Positions 8,450-20,100 of a stretch of DNA of 34,921 bases are shown piece by piece (the stretch's first letter is position 1; every line of letters begins with the position of its first letter). The notes under the pieces are model-generated. The model worked only from the letters and a program-made list of their open reading frames with translations. It made no database searches and was not told where the DNA came from. The position numbers were made by a program, and so were the translations under genes. Source of the stretch: Beijerinckia sp. L45 (lineage in GTDB: Bacteria > Pseudomonadota > Alphaproteobacteria > Rhizobiales > Beijerinckiaceae). Where the stretch lies: positions 1-34,921 of the forward strand of contig NZ_LMUU01000211.1 of the NCBI RefSeq assembly GCF_009765775.1, written 5' to 3'.

Positions 8450-9205
8450 GATTTTGATCTTGATTCTCCTTCAAGATATCTGGCCGATTGAGCGCCAGAG
8501 GACTTTAAGATTCATTACGCGAAGTGGAACAAGACAGAGCAACCTCTCGAAGTCTTGATACGAAGCGATGATGAATGGCAAAGATGGCAGGAATACTATC
8601 CAGGCCGAAATGATTTTAACAGACCTATGATCTTCACGCTTGCGCGTTTTTACCATGAGCCTGACGCTTGGCTGTTTGGCGGTAGATACCGTGTGTTGGG
8701 CCCGGAAGACGGCAGCAACCTGGTCGAATTGACTGATATAGGCTGGTCATTCATTCGCCGTCTGAAGCCAAAGTCTTGTACGGAAGCCGAACCGTCCGGG
8801 TAGACTTCGAAAACCATTACGACGACCTGGAAGTCCTTGAGATTATGCCGATGGCATACTCTGGAAGAGCTTTTCCGGGGTTCGACGACATCGATCTTTC
8901 GTTCGACGAGCTCGAAACGCTGGTCCGCCGATCCCGACCGGACTGGAGGGCCGCACTCCAGAGCATGAAGGGCATCTACCTCATCACTGACACCAAGACA
9001 GGTCGCCGCTACGTCTGCTCGGCCTATGGAGACCAGGGCATCTGGTCGCGCTGATGCGAGTACGTGTACAGCGGCCACGGGGGCAACGTCGAGCTGCGCA
9101 CCCTGGTCGATGAGCCCACGCTCGCCTATTCGCGAGTAAACTTCCGCTTTGCCCTCATAGAGCATCGTTCGATGAGGACGCCTGACGACACGATCCTCGA
9201 TCGGG
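8450..9205 (+). pseudogene. Decayed GIY-YIG nuclease family gene
   Basis: Conceptual translation across three interruptions gives a recognisable GIY-YIG family protein: WQEYYPGRNDFNRP, FYHEPDAWLFGG, then FPGFDDIDLSF, RPDWRAALQSMKGIYLITD, YSGHGGNVELR and FRFALIEHR. The lesions are an in-frame TGA at 8489 where TGG is expected, a one-base deletion near 8773 (AAGGTC reduced to AAGTC), TGG to TGA at 9052 and loss of the C-terminus at about 9200. The second half of the nuclease motif reads YVC instead of YVG (TGC at 9016), so the active-site motif is also altered. These proteins are often found on mobile islands, where some are proposed defence effectors. The clean frames in neighbouring genes argue that this is real decay and not poor sequence quality. 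Confidence 0.8.
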
Positions 9206-9208
9206 CGG

Positions 9209-9759
9209 GTGTTGGCCCACCTCAACGCGGCTCTCGCCTTCGATGATCTCGAACTCCGGCGCGTGGGAAGTCGGATCCAGCTTCTGGCGCGGGCCAACGC
9301 GACGCCGATCATCGGGGCGCTCGCCGCGCGGGCGGAAAGCTTCGACTTCGATACCGTTCGGCGCGACCTCGACAGGGCGCTGGAGAGCGCGGACAGCGAT
9401 CCTGAAGATGCGGTGACCGCCGCGTGCTCCCTTGTCGAGAGCATGTGTCGTTCGGTCCTGACGGAACTCGGACTGCCGTTGCCGAGCAAGCGGGACATAT
9501 CGGCCTCTACCGCGCTATCCGCGATCCCCTCGGGTTGTCGCCGGATCGCAGCGACCTCTCGCCCGAGATCGCCGATGACGTCCGGAAGGTCCTGGCTGGC
9601 TTGGTCACGACCATCGAAGGCATAGGCGCGCTACGCAACCATGGCGGCGATGCTCATGAGCGGGAGCGTCAGTTCAGACGCATTGATGCGCAGATCGCCA
9701 AGTTGATCCATGCCGCCAGCACGGCCGCCTGCTTCATCTTGGAGACCTTGGCAGCATAA
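9209..9759 (+). pseudogene. Abortive-infection protein (Abi C-terminal domain) remnant, truncated and frameshifted
   Basis: Two overlapping frames together encode the C-terminal domain of abortive-infection-type proteins. The first gives AHLNAALAFDDLELRR, then DFDTVRRDLDRALESAD and AACSLVESMCRSVL. After a one-base loss near 9501 the second gives LGLSPDRSDLSPEIADDVRK, GGIGALRNHGGDAH-like text (here EGIGALRNHGGDAH) and the closing HAASTAACFILETL. The N-terminal domain of about 100 residues is missing; the fragment is joined directly to the 3' end of the GIY-YIG remnant near 9205, implying a deletion that fused the two. The family is associated with phage resistance. No function is expected from this copy. 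Confidence 0.8.
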
Positions 9760-9929
9760 GCATCCGGCCAGGATTTGAAGAAGTCTGCGGTCGAGTAGCA
9801 TTCCTCCTCCATTGAGCCGGGTTCGATGACGCGGCCTAGTGCGGTGCGGGCTTCGTCACAGGTCAGCTTGTTGTCCCTGTACCCGACCAGCGCCGGTACT
9901 GATTTCGCGTCGATTCAGATGCCCTCGGT
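9760..9929. other. Gap with an unrecognised minus-strand coding fragment
   Basis: No intact gene is seen. On the minus strand an open stretch of about 50 codons (roughly 9924–9770) has a protein-like composition, including TCDEARTALGRVIEPGSMEE and DFFKSWPDAY. I do not recognise it and it has no clear start. It may be one more remnant of the decayed junction. Confidence 0.3.
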
Positions 9930-10661
9930 TCAGATCGCGCCGAGCTTGACGCGCTCGTCGAGCGCCGCGGCGACCTCGACGCGCTCGGAATAGCGGTCGG
10001 TCATCTGGTCGACGTGTGGGCGCAGCAGCACCGTGAAGCGCACCAGCTCCTCCATCACGTCGACGATCCGATCGTAATAGGGGGACGCCTTCATGCGGCC
10101 GTTTTCGAACTCGGTGAAAGCACGGGCGACGCTCGACTGGTTCGGGATCGTGACCATGCGCATCCACCGTCCGAGGACGCGAAGCGTGTTGACGGCATTG
10201 AAGCTCTGCGAGCCGCCGGAGACCTGCATGACGGCGAGCGCCCGTCCTTGGGTCGGCCGCATCCCGCCCATGGCTAGCGGCAGGTGATCGATCTGGGCCT
10301 TCAAAAGGCCGGACATCTGACCGTGTCGCTCGGGGCTGCACCAGACCTGGCCCTCCGACCATAAGGACAGCTCGCGCAGTTCATGGACCGCTGGATGGTC
10401 GTCGCCCTTCACCTGGTCGGGGAACGGCAGGTCGGAAGGATCGAAGATCCGCGTCTCTGCGCCGAAGAAGCGCAGCAGCCGCGCCGCCTCTTCGACGGCC
10501 AGGCGCGAATACGACACGTCCCGCAGCGATCCGTAGAGCAGCAGGATGCGCGGCGGATGATCGAGCGGCCCAAGTCCAAGCCCTGGGCTTGGGATCGCAT
10601 GACGCCGGTCGAGCGCCGGCAAGTGATCGGGGTCGGCAAGGTGACGGAGACGGGACAACAA
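9930..10661 (-). CDS. arsH: ArsH, NADPH-dependent FMN reductase / organoarsenical oxidase
   Basis: A 243-residue flavodoxin-fold protein. ArsH enzymes use FMN and NADPH and oxidise trivalent methyl- or aryl-arsenicals to less toxic pentavalent forms. Diagnostic segments are the FMN phosphate loop [13 protein letters not shown] (about residues 41–53), then [15 protein letters not shown] and [18 protein letters not shown]. It is the last gene of arsRCBH; the arsB stop lies 10 bp upstream and AGGAGG (10665–10670) sits between them. TTG is used as start. TTG 10661 is only three bases from AGGAGG, so the second TTG at 10658 with a six-base gap may be the true start. Confidence 0.95.
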   Translation of the reverse strand: MLSRLRHLADPDHLPALDRRHAIPSPGLGLGPLDHPPRILLLYGSLRDVSYSRLAVEEAARLLRFFGAETRIFDPSDLPFPDQVKGDDHPAVHELRELSLWSEGQVWCSPERHGQMSGLLKAQIDHLPLAMGGMRPTQGRALAVMQVSGGSQSFNAVNTLRVLGRWMRMVTIPNQSSVARAFTEFENGRMKASPYYDRIVDVMEELVRFTVLLRPHVDQMTDRYSERVEVAAALDERVKLGAI

Positions 10662-10671
10662 GGTCCTCCTC

Positions 10672-11985
10672 TTAGTGGGCGCCGATCACCGTTACCCAGC
10701 CAGTCAGGGCCAGAAGGGTGACGAGCAGGACGGGCGGCGTGATGACGAGGCCGACCTTCATGTACTGGCCCCAGGTGATCGTCTGGCCCTTGCTGGCCAG
10801 GACATGGAGCCAGAGCAGCGTCGCCAGGCTGCCGATCGGCGTGAACTTCGGACCGAGGTCGCAGCCGATGACATTCGCGTAGATCATCAGGTCGCGGGTC
10901 AGCGGCGCCAGGTCGGGGGCCTGCTGGATCGAGAGCGCACCGATCAACACGCTCGGCATGTTGTTCATCACCGATGACAGGATGGCCGCTGCGAAGCCGG
11001 TGCCGAGCGTTGCGACCCAAGGGCCGAACCCCGCGAGCCATGCCAGGCCGCGCGCGAGGTGATCGGTCAGGCCGGCGTTCTTCAAGCCGTAGACGACGAG
11101 GTACATGCCAAGGCTGAAGATCACGATCTGCCATGGCGCGCCGATCAGCACCTTGCGAAGATTGATGACGGCGCCCCGACCGGGCTGCAGCCATCGCCCA
11201 GCGAGGGCCAGAAGCACCAGCGCGCCGACACCCGTCACGATCGACACCGGCACCGCGAAGGGTGCGGTGACGAAGTAGGCCACGAGAAGTACGCCAAGCA
11301 GCGGGAACGCGGCCTTGAACACCAGCGGATCGAGGATCGCTTCCCCTGGCGCCTCGAGCCTGTCCAGGGCGTATCCGGGCGGCACGTCGCGCCGGAAATA
11401 CCACCACAGCACCGCCAGCGTCGCGGCGAGCGACACGAGGTCGACCGGCACCATGACCGCGGCGTAGCGGCCAAAGCCGATGCTGAAGTAGTTCGCGCTG
11501 ACGATGTTGACGAGGTTCGAGATCACCAGCGGCAGGCTGGTGCTGTCGGCGACGAACCCGCAGGCGATGATGAAGGCGAGCGCCGCCGCCGGCTTGAAAT
11601 CGAGGCGGAGCAGGATCGCCAGCACGATCGGCGTCAGCAGCAGCGCCGCGCCGTCGTTGGCGAAGACCGCCGCGATCGCCGCGCCGAGCAACACCACCAG
11701 CGGGAACAACCGACGTCCGCGGCCACCGCCCCACCGCGCGATGTGCAGCGCGGCCCAGTGGAAGAAGCCGGCCTCGTCGAGGACGAGCGAGATGATGATC
11801 AGCGCAACGAAGGTGAACGTCGCGTCCCAGACGATGTGCCAGACGGTTGGAACGTCGCCGGGGTGGATCACGCCCGTCGCGAGGGCGACGACGGCGCCGG
11901 CGAGAGCGCTCCAGCCGATGCCGAGGCCCCTCGGCTGCCAGATGACGAAAAGCAGCGTGAACAGGAAGATGGCGAGGGCGAGCAT
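10672..11985 (-). CDS. arsB: ArsB arsenite efflux pump
   Basis: A 437-residue inner-membrane protein that exports As(III) and Sb(III) using the proton gradient, or ATP when partnered with ArsA (none here). It aligns by eye along its whole length with enterobacterial Ars[17 protein letters not shown] and [11 protein letters not shown] at the start, [51 protein letters not shown] and [16 protein letters not shown] later, and [17 protein letters not shown] near the end. About 12 membrane segments are visible. It is therefore classical ArsB and not the Acr3 type more usual in alphaproteobacteria. It lies 37 bp after arsC in the same operon. Confidence 0.96.
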   Translation of the reverse strand: MLALAIFLFTLLFVIWQPRGLGIGWSALAGAVVALATGVIHPGDVPTVWHIVWDATFTFVALIIISLVLDEAGFFHWAALHIARWGGGRGRRLFPLVVLLGAAIAAVFANDGAALLLTPIVLAILLRLDFKPAAALAFIIACGFVADSTSLPLVISNLVNIVSANYFSIGFGRYAAVMVPVDLVSLAATLAVLWWYFRRDVPPGYALDRLEAPGEAILDPLVFKAAFPLLGVLLVAYFVTAPFAVPVSIVTGVGALVLLALAGRWLQPGRGAVINLRKVLIGAPWQIVIFSLGMYLVVYGLKNAGLTDHLARGLAWLAGFGPWVATLGTGFAAAILSSVMNNMPSVLIGALSIQQAPDLAPLTRDLMIYANVIGCDLGPKFTPIGSLATLLWLHVLASKGQTITWGQYMKVGLVITPPVLLVTLLALTGWVTVIGAH

Positions 11986-12022
11986 CCGAGGCGTCGTTTC
12001 TGTTTCTGATTGATCGGGTTTT

Positions 12023-12448
12023 TCAGGCCGAGCGGACCGGCAGGCCGAGCTTGTCGACGACGCGCTCGCCGTCCTCCTTGAACAGTTCGCCCCTCTCCGC
12101 CGGCAGGAGGCCGATCACCTGCTCCGACGGGCGGCATAGGCGCACGCCGTGGGGCGTGACGACGATCGGGCGGTTGATCAGGATCGGATGCGCCAGCATG
12201 GCGTCGATCAGCGCGTCGTCCTCGAGGGTAAGATCATCGAGGCGCAGCTCCTTGAAGGGTGTACCCTTTTCGCGCAACAGGTCGCGCGGCGTGATCCCCA
12301 TGCGTTCGATCAGCTGGGTCAGCATCGCGCGCGACGGCGGCGTCCTAAGGTATTCAACGACGTGAGGCTCGACGCCGGCGTTGCGTATCAACGCAACCGT
12401 GTTGCGCGACGTGCCGCAGTCCGGGTTGTGATAGATGACGACGTCCAT
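12023..12448 (-). CDS. arsC: ArsC arsenate reductase (glutaredoxin-coupled type)
   Basis: A 141-residue thioredoxin-fold enzyme that reduces arsenate to arsenite for export by ArsB. The catalytic cysteine is C11 in [12 protein letters not shown]. The arginines that form the arsenate site in the plasmid R773 enzyme have clear counterparts, including those in INRPIVV and RLCRPSE. The length matches the family. The ATG at 12448 was chosen because translation then begins [11 protein letters not shown] as in relatives; the frame is open for 19 more codons, but these lie over arsR. The start shares one base with the arsR stop (TGATG), indicating coupled translation. Confidence 0.95.
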   Translation of the reverse strand: MDVVIYHNPDCGTSRNTVALIRNAGVEPHVVEYLRTPPSRAMLTQLIERMGITPRDLLREKGTPFKELRLDDLTLEDDALIDAMLAHPILINRPIVVTPHGVRLCRPSEQVIGLLPAERGELFKEDGERVVDKLGLPVRSA

Positions 12449-12798
12449 CAGGCGTTTTCCTTCGGGCTGCAGCAGGACGTGAGATCGGCGATCAGCGGCG
12501 CGCAAAGCTCCGGGCGCCCCTGACAGCAGTCCTTCACCAGGAACAGGGTCAGCTCTCGAAGCTGATCGAGCTGTGCGCGATAGATGATAGACCGGCTGTG
12601 TCGTTCGGCCTCGATGAGGCCGGCGCGGGTGAGGATGGCGAGATGCGTCGACATCGTGTTGTGAGGGACGGCGAGCTCGCGCGCGATGTCGCCTGCCGGA
12701 AGGCCTTGCGGCTCATGCCGAACCAGCAGCCTGAAGACGTCTAGGCGTGTGGCCTGAGCCAAGGCTGCGAGGGCGAGGATGGTTATCTCTTTGTCCAT
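12448..12798 (-). CDS. arsR: ArsR family arsenite-responsive repressor
   Basis: A 116-residue winged-helix repressor. The recognition helix region reads AVPHNTMSTHLAILTRAGLI (residues 41–60). It lacks the ELCVCDL cysteine site of the E. coli ArsR; instead cysteines cluster near the C-terminus: C89, C90 and C97 in KDCCQGRPELC, plus C107 and C108. This matches the ArsR type first defined in Acidithiobacillus ferrooxidans, where a CC…C triad binds As(III). It is first in arsRCBH. Its ATG overlaps a palindromic operator, and no ribosome binding site precedes it, which suggests a leaderless, autoregulated message. Confidence 0.93.
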   Translation of the reverse strand: MDKEITILALAALAQATRLDVFRLLVRHEPQGLPAGDIARELAVPHNTMSTHLAILTRAGLIEAERHSRSIIYRAQLDQLRELTLFLVKDCCQGRPELCAPLIADLTSCCSPKENA

Positions 12799-12823
12799 AT
12801 GTCGAGACTACACGACATATGGA
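12794..12823 (-). promoter_or_regulatory. arsR operator: perfect 11-bp inverted repeat over the start codon
   Basis: TCCATATGTCG (12794–12804) and CGACATATGGA (12813–12823) are perfect inverted copies separated by eight bases. The arsR ATG (12798–12796) lies inside the left arm. A minus-strand promoter candidate surrounds it: TTGCGC at 12832–12827, 16 bp, then TAGTCT at 12810–12805. That places the transcription start at or very near the A of the ATG. Confidence 0.8.
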
Positions 12824-12844
12824 GGCGCGCAAGCTTTACGTCCG

Positions 12845-13819
12845 TCAAACGACTCCGGCGGGCGCGAGAGCGCAGACCGTCGTCTCGTCGATCTCGATCT
12901 GGATCGTCGCGTGCCCTATGCCGAACTTCTCCCTGAGGGACCGGCACACATCGCCAAGGTAGGGATCGCCCGGGTGTCCGCCGGGCATCACTGCGTGGAC
13001 GGTAAGCGCCACGTCGGTCGTGCTCATGGACCAGACGTGCAGGTCGTGGATCGCGACAATTCCGGGGCGCGATCCCAGGAACGCGTCGATCTTCTTCAGG
13101 TCGAGTCCCGGCGGCACGGCGTTCATCGACATGGAGACGCTGTCGCGAAGAAGGCTCCAGGTGCCTATAACGATGACGGCGTTGATCACGATGCTGACGA
13201 CGGGGTCGAGCCAGAGCCAGCCCGTCATGAGGATGACGAAGCCGGCAACGACGACACCGACGGAGACCAGCGCGTCGGCCGCCATGTGCGTGAAGGCGCC
13301 CCTCACGTTGAGATCGCCCTTTCGACCCGAGGCGAACAGCCAGGCGCAGAGCCCGTTGATCACGATCCCGCAGGCGGCCACGATCATCACCGTCTTGCCC
13401 GCCACCGGTTCCGGATGTGAGAACCGGCCTATCGCCTCCCAGGTCAGGCCGCCGATCACGACGAGCAGGAACACGGCGTTGAACAGGGCCGCCAGGATCG
13501 ACGAGCCCCCAAGGCCGTAGGTGAAGCGCGCAGTGGGCGCCCGCTTCGCGAGAACCGTTGCGGCCCAGGCTACGACGAGGCCGAGAACGTCGCTGAGGTT
13601 GTGGCCTGCGTCGGCGAGCAGCGCTACCGAGTGGCCAGCAAGGCCGAACACCACCTCCGCCACGACGAAGGCAGCGTTGAGGGCAATTCCGATGAGAAAC
13701 GCGCGACCGAAGTTAGCCGGTGCGTGCGAATGGCCGCCGGGACCATGGGCATGGTGCTCGTGTCCGCCGTGATCATGTCCGCCATGGTCGTGCCAAGCGT
13801 GGTCGTGTGCGTTCGACAT
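12845..13819 (-). CDS. CDF family zinc/divalent cation exporter (CzcD/ZitB-like)
   Basis: A 324-residue cation diffusion facilitator that exchanges cytosolic Zn(II), and often Cd(II) or Co(II), for protons. The N-terminus is a histidine-rich metal-binding tail (residues 5–32). Six membrane helices follow. The transport site is visible as HNLSD (H73, D77) in helix 2 and HMAAD (H178, D182) in helix 5; the HD–HD arrangement is that of zinc-preferring members. The cytoplasmic C-terminal domain begins near residue 220 with IHDLHVWSMSTTDVALTVH. GAGGAA precedes the ATG. It lies 28 bp after the P-type ATPase gene on the same strand, so the two are likely cotranscribed. Confidence 0.92.
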   Translation of the reverse strand: MSNAHDHAWHDHGGHDHGGHEHHAHGPGGHSHAPANFGRAFLIGIALNAAFVVAEVVFGLAGHSVALLADAGHNLSDVLGLVVAWAATVLAKRAPTARFTYGLGGSSILAALFNAVFLLVVIGGLTWEAIGRFSHPEPVAGKTVMIVAACGIVINGLCAWLFASGRKGDLNVRGAFTHMAADALVSVGVVVAGFVILMTGWLWLDPVVSIVINAVIVIGTWSLLRDSVSMSMNAVPPGLDLKKIDAFLGSRPGIVAIHDLHVWSMSTTDVALTVHAVMPGGHPGDPYLGDVCRSLREKFGIGHATIQIEIDETTVCALAPAGVV

Positions 13820-13847
13820 TCAAGAATTCCTCTAGTCGGTGCGTGTT

Positions 13848-16061
<2,214 letters not shown>

Positions 16062-16095
16062 GTTCGTCCCTTGCGGTCTGATGCGCGACGCTACA

Positions 16096-16114
16096 TCCTC
16101 TAGCGACTAGAGGA
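16096..16114 (-). promoter_or_regulatory. MerR-type operator with over-long promoter spacer for zntA
   Basis: TCCTCTAG (16096–16103) and CTAGAGGA (16107–16114) form a perfect 8-bp inverted repeat around CGA. Read on the minus strand, TTGCTC and TAGCGT flank it with a 19-bp spacer, the long spacing that MerR-family activators correct by twisting DNA. It resembles the zntA promoter controlled by ZntR. Confidence 0.85.
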
Positions 16115-16125
16115 GCAAGCTCGAA

Positions 16126-16548
16126 ATGGACGAATTCTCGATCGGCACCGCGGCGACCAGGAGCGGCGTCAAGGTTCCGACGATCCGCTACTACGAGCAG
16201 ATCGGTCTCCTCGCCGCGCCAACGCGCAGCGATTCCAACCAACGCGTCTTCAGCGATAGGGATCTGCGGCGACTGCTGTTCATACGCCACGCGCGGGAAC
16301 TCGGGTTCGAGATCGACGCGATCAAGACCTTGCTCGCGCTGCAGGACAATCCGGATCAGTCCTGCGCGACGGCCGACCTGATCGCGAGAGCCAGACTCGT
16401 TGAGGTCGAGCAGCGCCTCGTCAGCCTGACGGCACTCAAGGCAGAACTCGAAACCATGATCACGTCATGCGGCAAGGGAGTCGTCGCGGACTGCCAGGTG
16501 ATCGAGGTCCTCGCCGACCACGGTAAGTGCATGAACGGGAAGCACTGA
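16126..16548 (+). CDS. MerR family metal-responsive regulator (ZntR/CadR-like)
   Basis: A 140-residue activator. An N-terminal winged helix (SGVKVPTIRYYEQIGLL, residues 13–29) is followed by a long dimerisation helix and a C-terminal metal loop. C80, C115 and C123 sit at the positions of the ZntR ligands C79, C114 and C124, and C135 is extra. Spacing to the divergent zntA start is 64 bp and contains the palindromic operator, so the protein almost certainly activates zntA and represses itself. ATG 16126 gives the standard N-terminus. Zn(II), Cd(II) or Pb(II) are the likely inducers; which dominates cannot be told from the sequence. Confidence 0.92.
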   Translation: MDEFSIGTAATRSGVKVPTIRYYEQIGLLAAPTRSDSNQRVFSDRDLRRLLFIRHARELGFEIDAIKTLLALQDNPDQSCATADLIARARLVEVEQRLVSLTALKAELETMITSCGKGVVADCQVIEVLADHGKCMNGKH

Positions 16549-16867
16549 ACCCGGGGCCATCTTGGGTCAGTATCGCGTCATGCATTGCCGATGAGCAATC
16601 GTGCAGTGGTAGCCCCATGATCCATCGGCGACCGCGACGAGACGCAGACCCTGCGCTGACCGCTGCAGAACGCCGCATGTTCCCGGGGCGTGGCATGTGT
16701 TGGATCCTCCCAGGCGAAAGTCGCCGTGGCGGGAAGCGAGAAGACCAGCCCAAGCGCAAGCTTCGCGATGCTGATTTGGCATCGCCTGGCTAGAGTCCGT
16801 CCGTTTGTAGCACATGCGACGCCGAGTGACGCGCGCCAACCTCCGAATGGCATGAGTGCAAAGCCGA
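16549..16867. other. Non-coding or degraded stretch after the MerR-type gene
   Basis: I see no gene I can defend. On the minus strand the frame covering about 16778–16578 reads like a signal peptide, IAKLALGLVFSLPATATFA, followed by a short Cys-containing tail, but it lacks a nearby start codon or ribosome binding site. It could be a remnant of a small secreted protein that belonged to the adjacent RND operon. Confidence 0.3.
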
Positions 16868-17083
16868 TCATGACGGCTGCTCGTTCGGATCGTTCGCGGA
16901 CTCGGCGCAATGCGGATAGGCGTCTTCCAGGGGGTTGCGCGGCTTCGCGCTTGTCATCGGCATGAAGGGCTGCCTGCGGACGCGAAGCGCTTCGTGGGGG
17001 CCGGGAATGCAGCAGCCGACGGGCGCCATTTCGGCGATGGGCTGAAGCAGGGTCGTCGCGACGATCAGGGCGGAAATCAACAT
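16868..17083 (-). CDS. Small hypothetical protein after czcA
   Basis: A 71-residue frame starting 31 bp after the czcA stop on the same strand, with AGGA seven bases or so ahead of its ATG. The N-terminus (LISALIVATTLLQPIAEMAP) is hydrophobic, as in an exported protein or single-span membrane protein, followed by GCCIPGPHEALR with a CC pair. I do not recognise a family. Position and the plausible ribosome binding site favour a real gene of the czc operon; the tail composition is less convincing. Confidence 0.45.
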   Translation of the reverse strand: MLISALIVATTLLQPIAEMAPVGCCIPGPHEALRVRRQPFMPMTSAKPRNPLEDAYPHCAESANDPNEQPS

Positions 17084-17114
17084 CTCTTTTGTCCTTTGGC
17101 TTTGCGGGTGGGGT

Positions 17115-20100
17115 CTATTCGGCGGCTTGCGGAAGCCGGTCGCCGGCTGGCGCCCGGTTACGACTCGTCTCTGACTTGGCGAAGGCGGCGTAGAGGGCAG
17201 GCAGCAGGATCAGGGTCAGGAGCGTTGCGCTGGTCAGGCCGCCGATGACGACGGTCGCGAGCGGCTTCTGCACTTCGGCGCCGGTGCCCGTCGCCAAGGC
17301 CATCGGCACGAAGCCGAGGGATGCGACCAGCGCCGTCATGACCACCGGACGAAGCCGCGTCAGCGCGCCATCCAGCACCGCTTCGCGTACAGGCTGGCCC
17401 ACGGCGATGAGCTGCTTGATGAATGTCATCATGACGAGGCCGTTAAGGACGGCGACGCCCGAGAGCGCGATGAAGCCGACGGCCGCGGGGACCGAGAACG
17501 GCATCCCGCGCAGCCAGAGGGCGGCGATGCCGCCGGTGAGCGCCAGGGGCACGGCGCTGAACACCAGCATGGCCTCGCGGAGCGAGCCGAGCGCCGAATA
17601 CAGCAGCAGGAAGATCGCGAAGAAGCAGGCCGGCACGACGATCATGAGGCGCTGGCGTGCGGAGGCCAGGTTCTCGAACTGGCCACCCCAGGTCACCACG
17701 TAGCCCGGTGGCAGCTTGAGTTCGCGGTCCACCTTCTCCCGAGCCTCGGCAACAAGGGTTCCGATGTCGCGGCCGCGGACGTTGGCGGTGACCACGACGC
17801 GGCGCTTGCCGTTCTCCCGCGAGACCTGGTTGGGCCCATCCGTTACCGTGAAGCTGGCGACCTGCTGAAGCGGGACGGAGAGACCGCTGACGCCCTTGGC
17901 ACTGGGTGGAAGCGGAACGGGTATGTTCCGCAACGCCTCCATGTCGGCCCTGACCTGGTCATCGAGGCGCAACACGATCGGGACGCGCCGGTCGCCTTCG
18001 AAGACGACGCCGGCCTCTTTACCGCCGACGGCCGCGCCGATGACGTCCTGGATCGCGCTGATGCTGAGACCCAGGCGCGCGGACGCCGCCTTGTCGATCT
18101 TGATCTCGAGAAACGGCAGGCCTGCAGTCTGCTCCACCTTCACGTCCTCGGCGCCGGAGACGCCGCGCAGGATGGTGGCGATCTTGTTCGCGCCATCGAG
18201 CATCGGCGCGAACTCGTCGCCGAACACCTTGATCGCCAGATCGCCTCGCGCGCCGGCGAGAAGCTCGTTGAAGCGGAGTTGAATCGGCTGGGAGAACTCG
18301 AAGGTGTTGCCGAGCAGGCCGGTAACGGCCGTCTCGATCTGCCGCTGGAGATCAACCTTGGTCAGCTTAGGGTCCGGCCACTGGTCGGTCGGCTTGAGCA
18401 TGACGAACGTGTCGGAGGAGTTCGGCGGCATCGGGTCCGATGCGACCTCCGCGGTCCCGGTCTTCGAGAACACATAATCGACCTGCGGGAAGCGGCTGAC
18501 GGCTTCTTCGACGCGCAACTGCATGGCTTGGGACTGAGTCAACGACGTGCTCGGGATGCGCAGCACGTTCATCGCGACGTTCTTCTCGTCGAGCGTCGGG
18601 ATGAACTCCTGGCCGAGCGAAGTGAACAGCATGCCGGCCCCAAGGAGTAGCGCCAGGGCGGCGGCGCCGATCGCCACTGGATGACTCAGCGCGATCGAGA
18701 GCGCCGGCCGATAGACGGCCTTCAGGCCTCTTACGAGCAGATTGCCCTTCTCCTGGACGCGGCCGGTGATCACTATCGCGATGAGCGCAGGGACGAAGGT
18801 GAGCGAGAGGATGAAGGCCGAGACCAGGGCGATAATGACGGTCAGCGCCATCGGCTCGAACATCTTGCCTTCCGCGCCGGTGAAGGTGAGGAGCGGCACG
18901 TAGACCAGAACGATGATCGCCTGGCCGTAGAGTGAAGGCTTGATCATCTCCTCCGCCGAGCGCCGGACCGTTGCCAGCCGCTCGTCGAGTCTCAGTCCGC
19001 GCCCAAGCTCCGCCTGCTTCTCGGCGAGGTGGCGAAGAGAGTTCTCGGCAATGATCACGGCGCCGTCGACGATGAGGCCGAAGTCCAGCGCCCCCAGGCT
19101 CATCAGGTTGGCGCTGATGCGTCCCTGGACCATCCCGGTCATTGTCATCAGCATGGCGATCGGGATTACCATCGCCGCAATCATCGCGGCCCGGACGTTG
19201 CCCAATAGTAGGAACAGCACGGCGACGACGAGCAGGGCTCCCTCGATCAGGTTCTTGCCGACGGTATGGATCGTTGCGTCGACGAGGCGCGTGCGATCGA
19301 GCACCGTCTGGATCTCGACGCCTGGCGGCAAAGCCTTGGCGATCAGCTTGATCTTGTCGTCGACTGTGGTCGCGACAGTGCGGCTGTTGCCACCGATCAG
19401 CATCAGCGCGGTGCCGATGACGGCCTCCTTGCCGTTCTCGCTCGCCGAACCGGTTCGCAGGTCGCGGCCGATCGCGATCGTCGCGACGTCCTTGACCTGG
19501 ATCGGTACGCCGCGCCGCGTCGCGACGACGACGTCGCCGATCTCCGCCATGCTTTCCAGCCGCCCCGCGGATCGCACGACGATGCCTTCCCCGTTGGCTT
19601 CGAGATAGCCGGCGCCCCTATTGGCGTTGTTAGCCTCCAGGGCGGCGGACACGTCAGCGAAGGAAAGATCTAGTCCGATCAGCTTCGAGGGATCGGGCTG
19701 CACGTGGTACTGCTTCTCGTAGCCGCCGATACCGTCGACGCCTGCGATGCCGGTTACCGTCTTGACCTGAGGCTTGATGATCCAGTCCTGAACGGTGCGC
19801 AGGTAGGTCAGGCGTTCCAGGTCGGTCCTCAGCGTTTGGCCTTCTGGGGTCAGATAGCTGCCGTCGGCCTGCCACCCGGGTGCGCCGTCATGCACGCGCG
19901 CGCCGTCGTGCACCGCGTAGCGCACCGCCCACATGTAGATCTCGCCGAGGCCCGTCGCGATCGGCCCCATGCGAGCCTCTACGCCCTGCGGGAGCGAAGC
20001 CTTGGCCTCGGCGAGCCGTTCGCCGACCTGCTGGCGCGCGAAGTAGATGTCGACCTTCTCGTTGAAGACCGCCGTGACCTGCGAGAATCCGTTGCGCGAC

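Noticed and set aside
9856-10362. 168-codon minus-strand frame over the end of arsH
   Set aside because: It is out of frame with arsH and lacks any domain pattern.
10409-11734. Open frame of 441 codons on the minus strand overlapping arsB and arsH
   Set aside because: It is out of frame with both, Arg-rich and without a family pattern; arsB and arsH are unambiguous.
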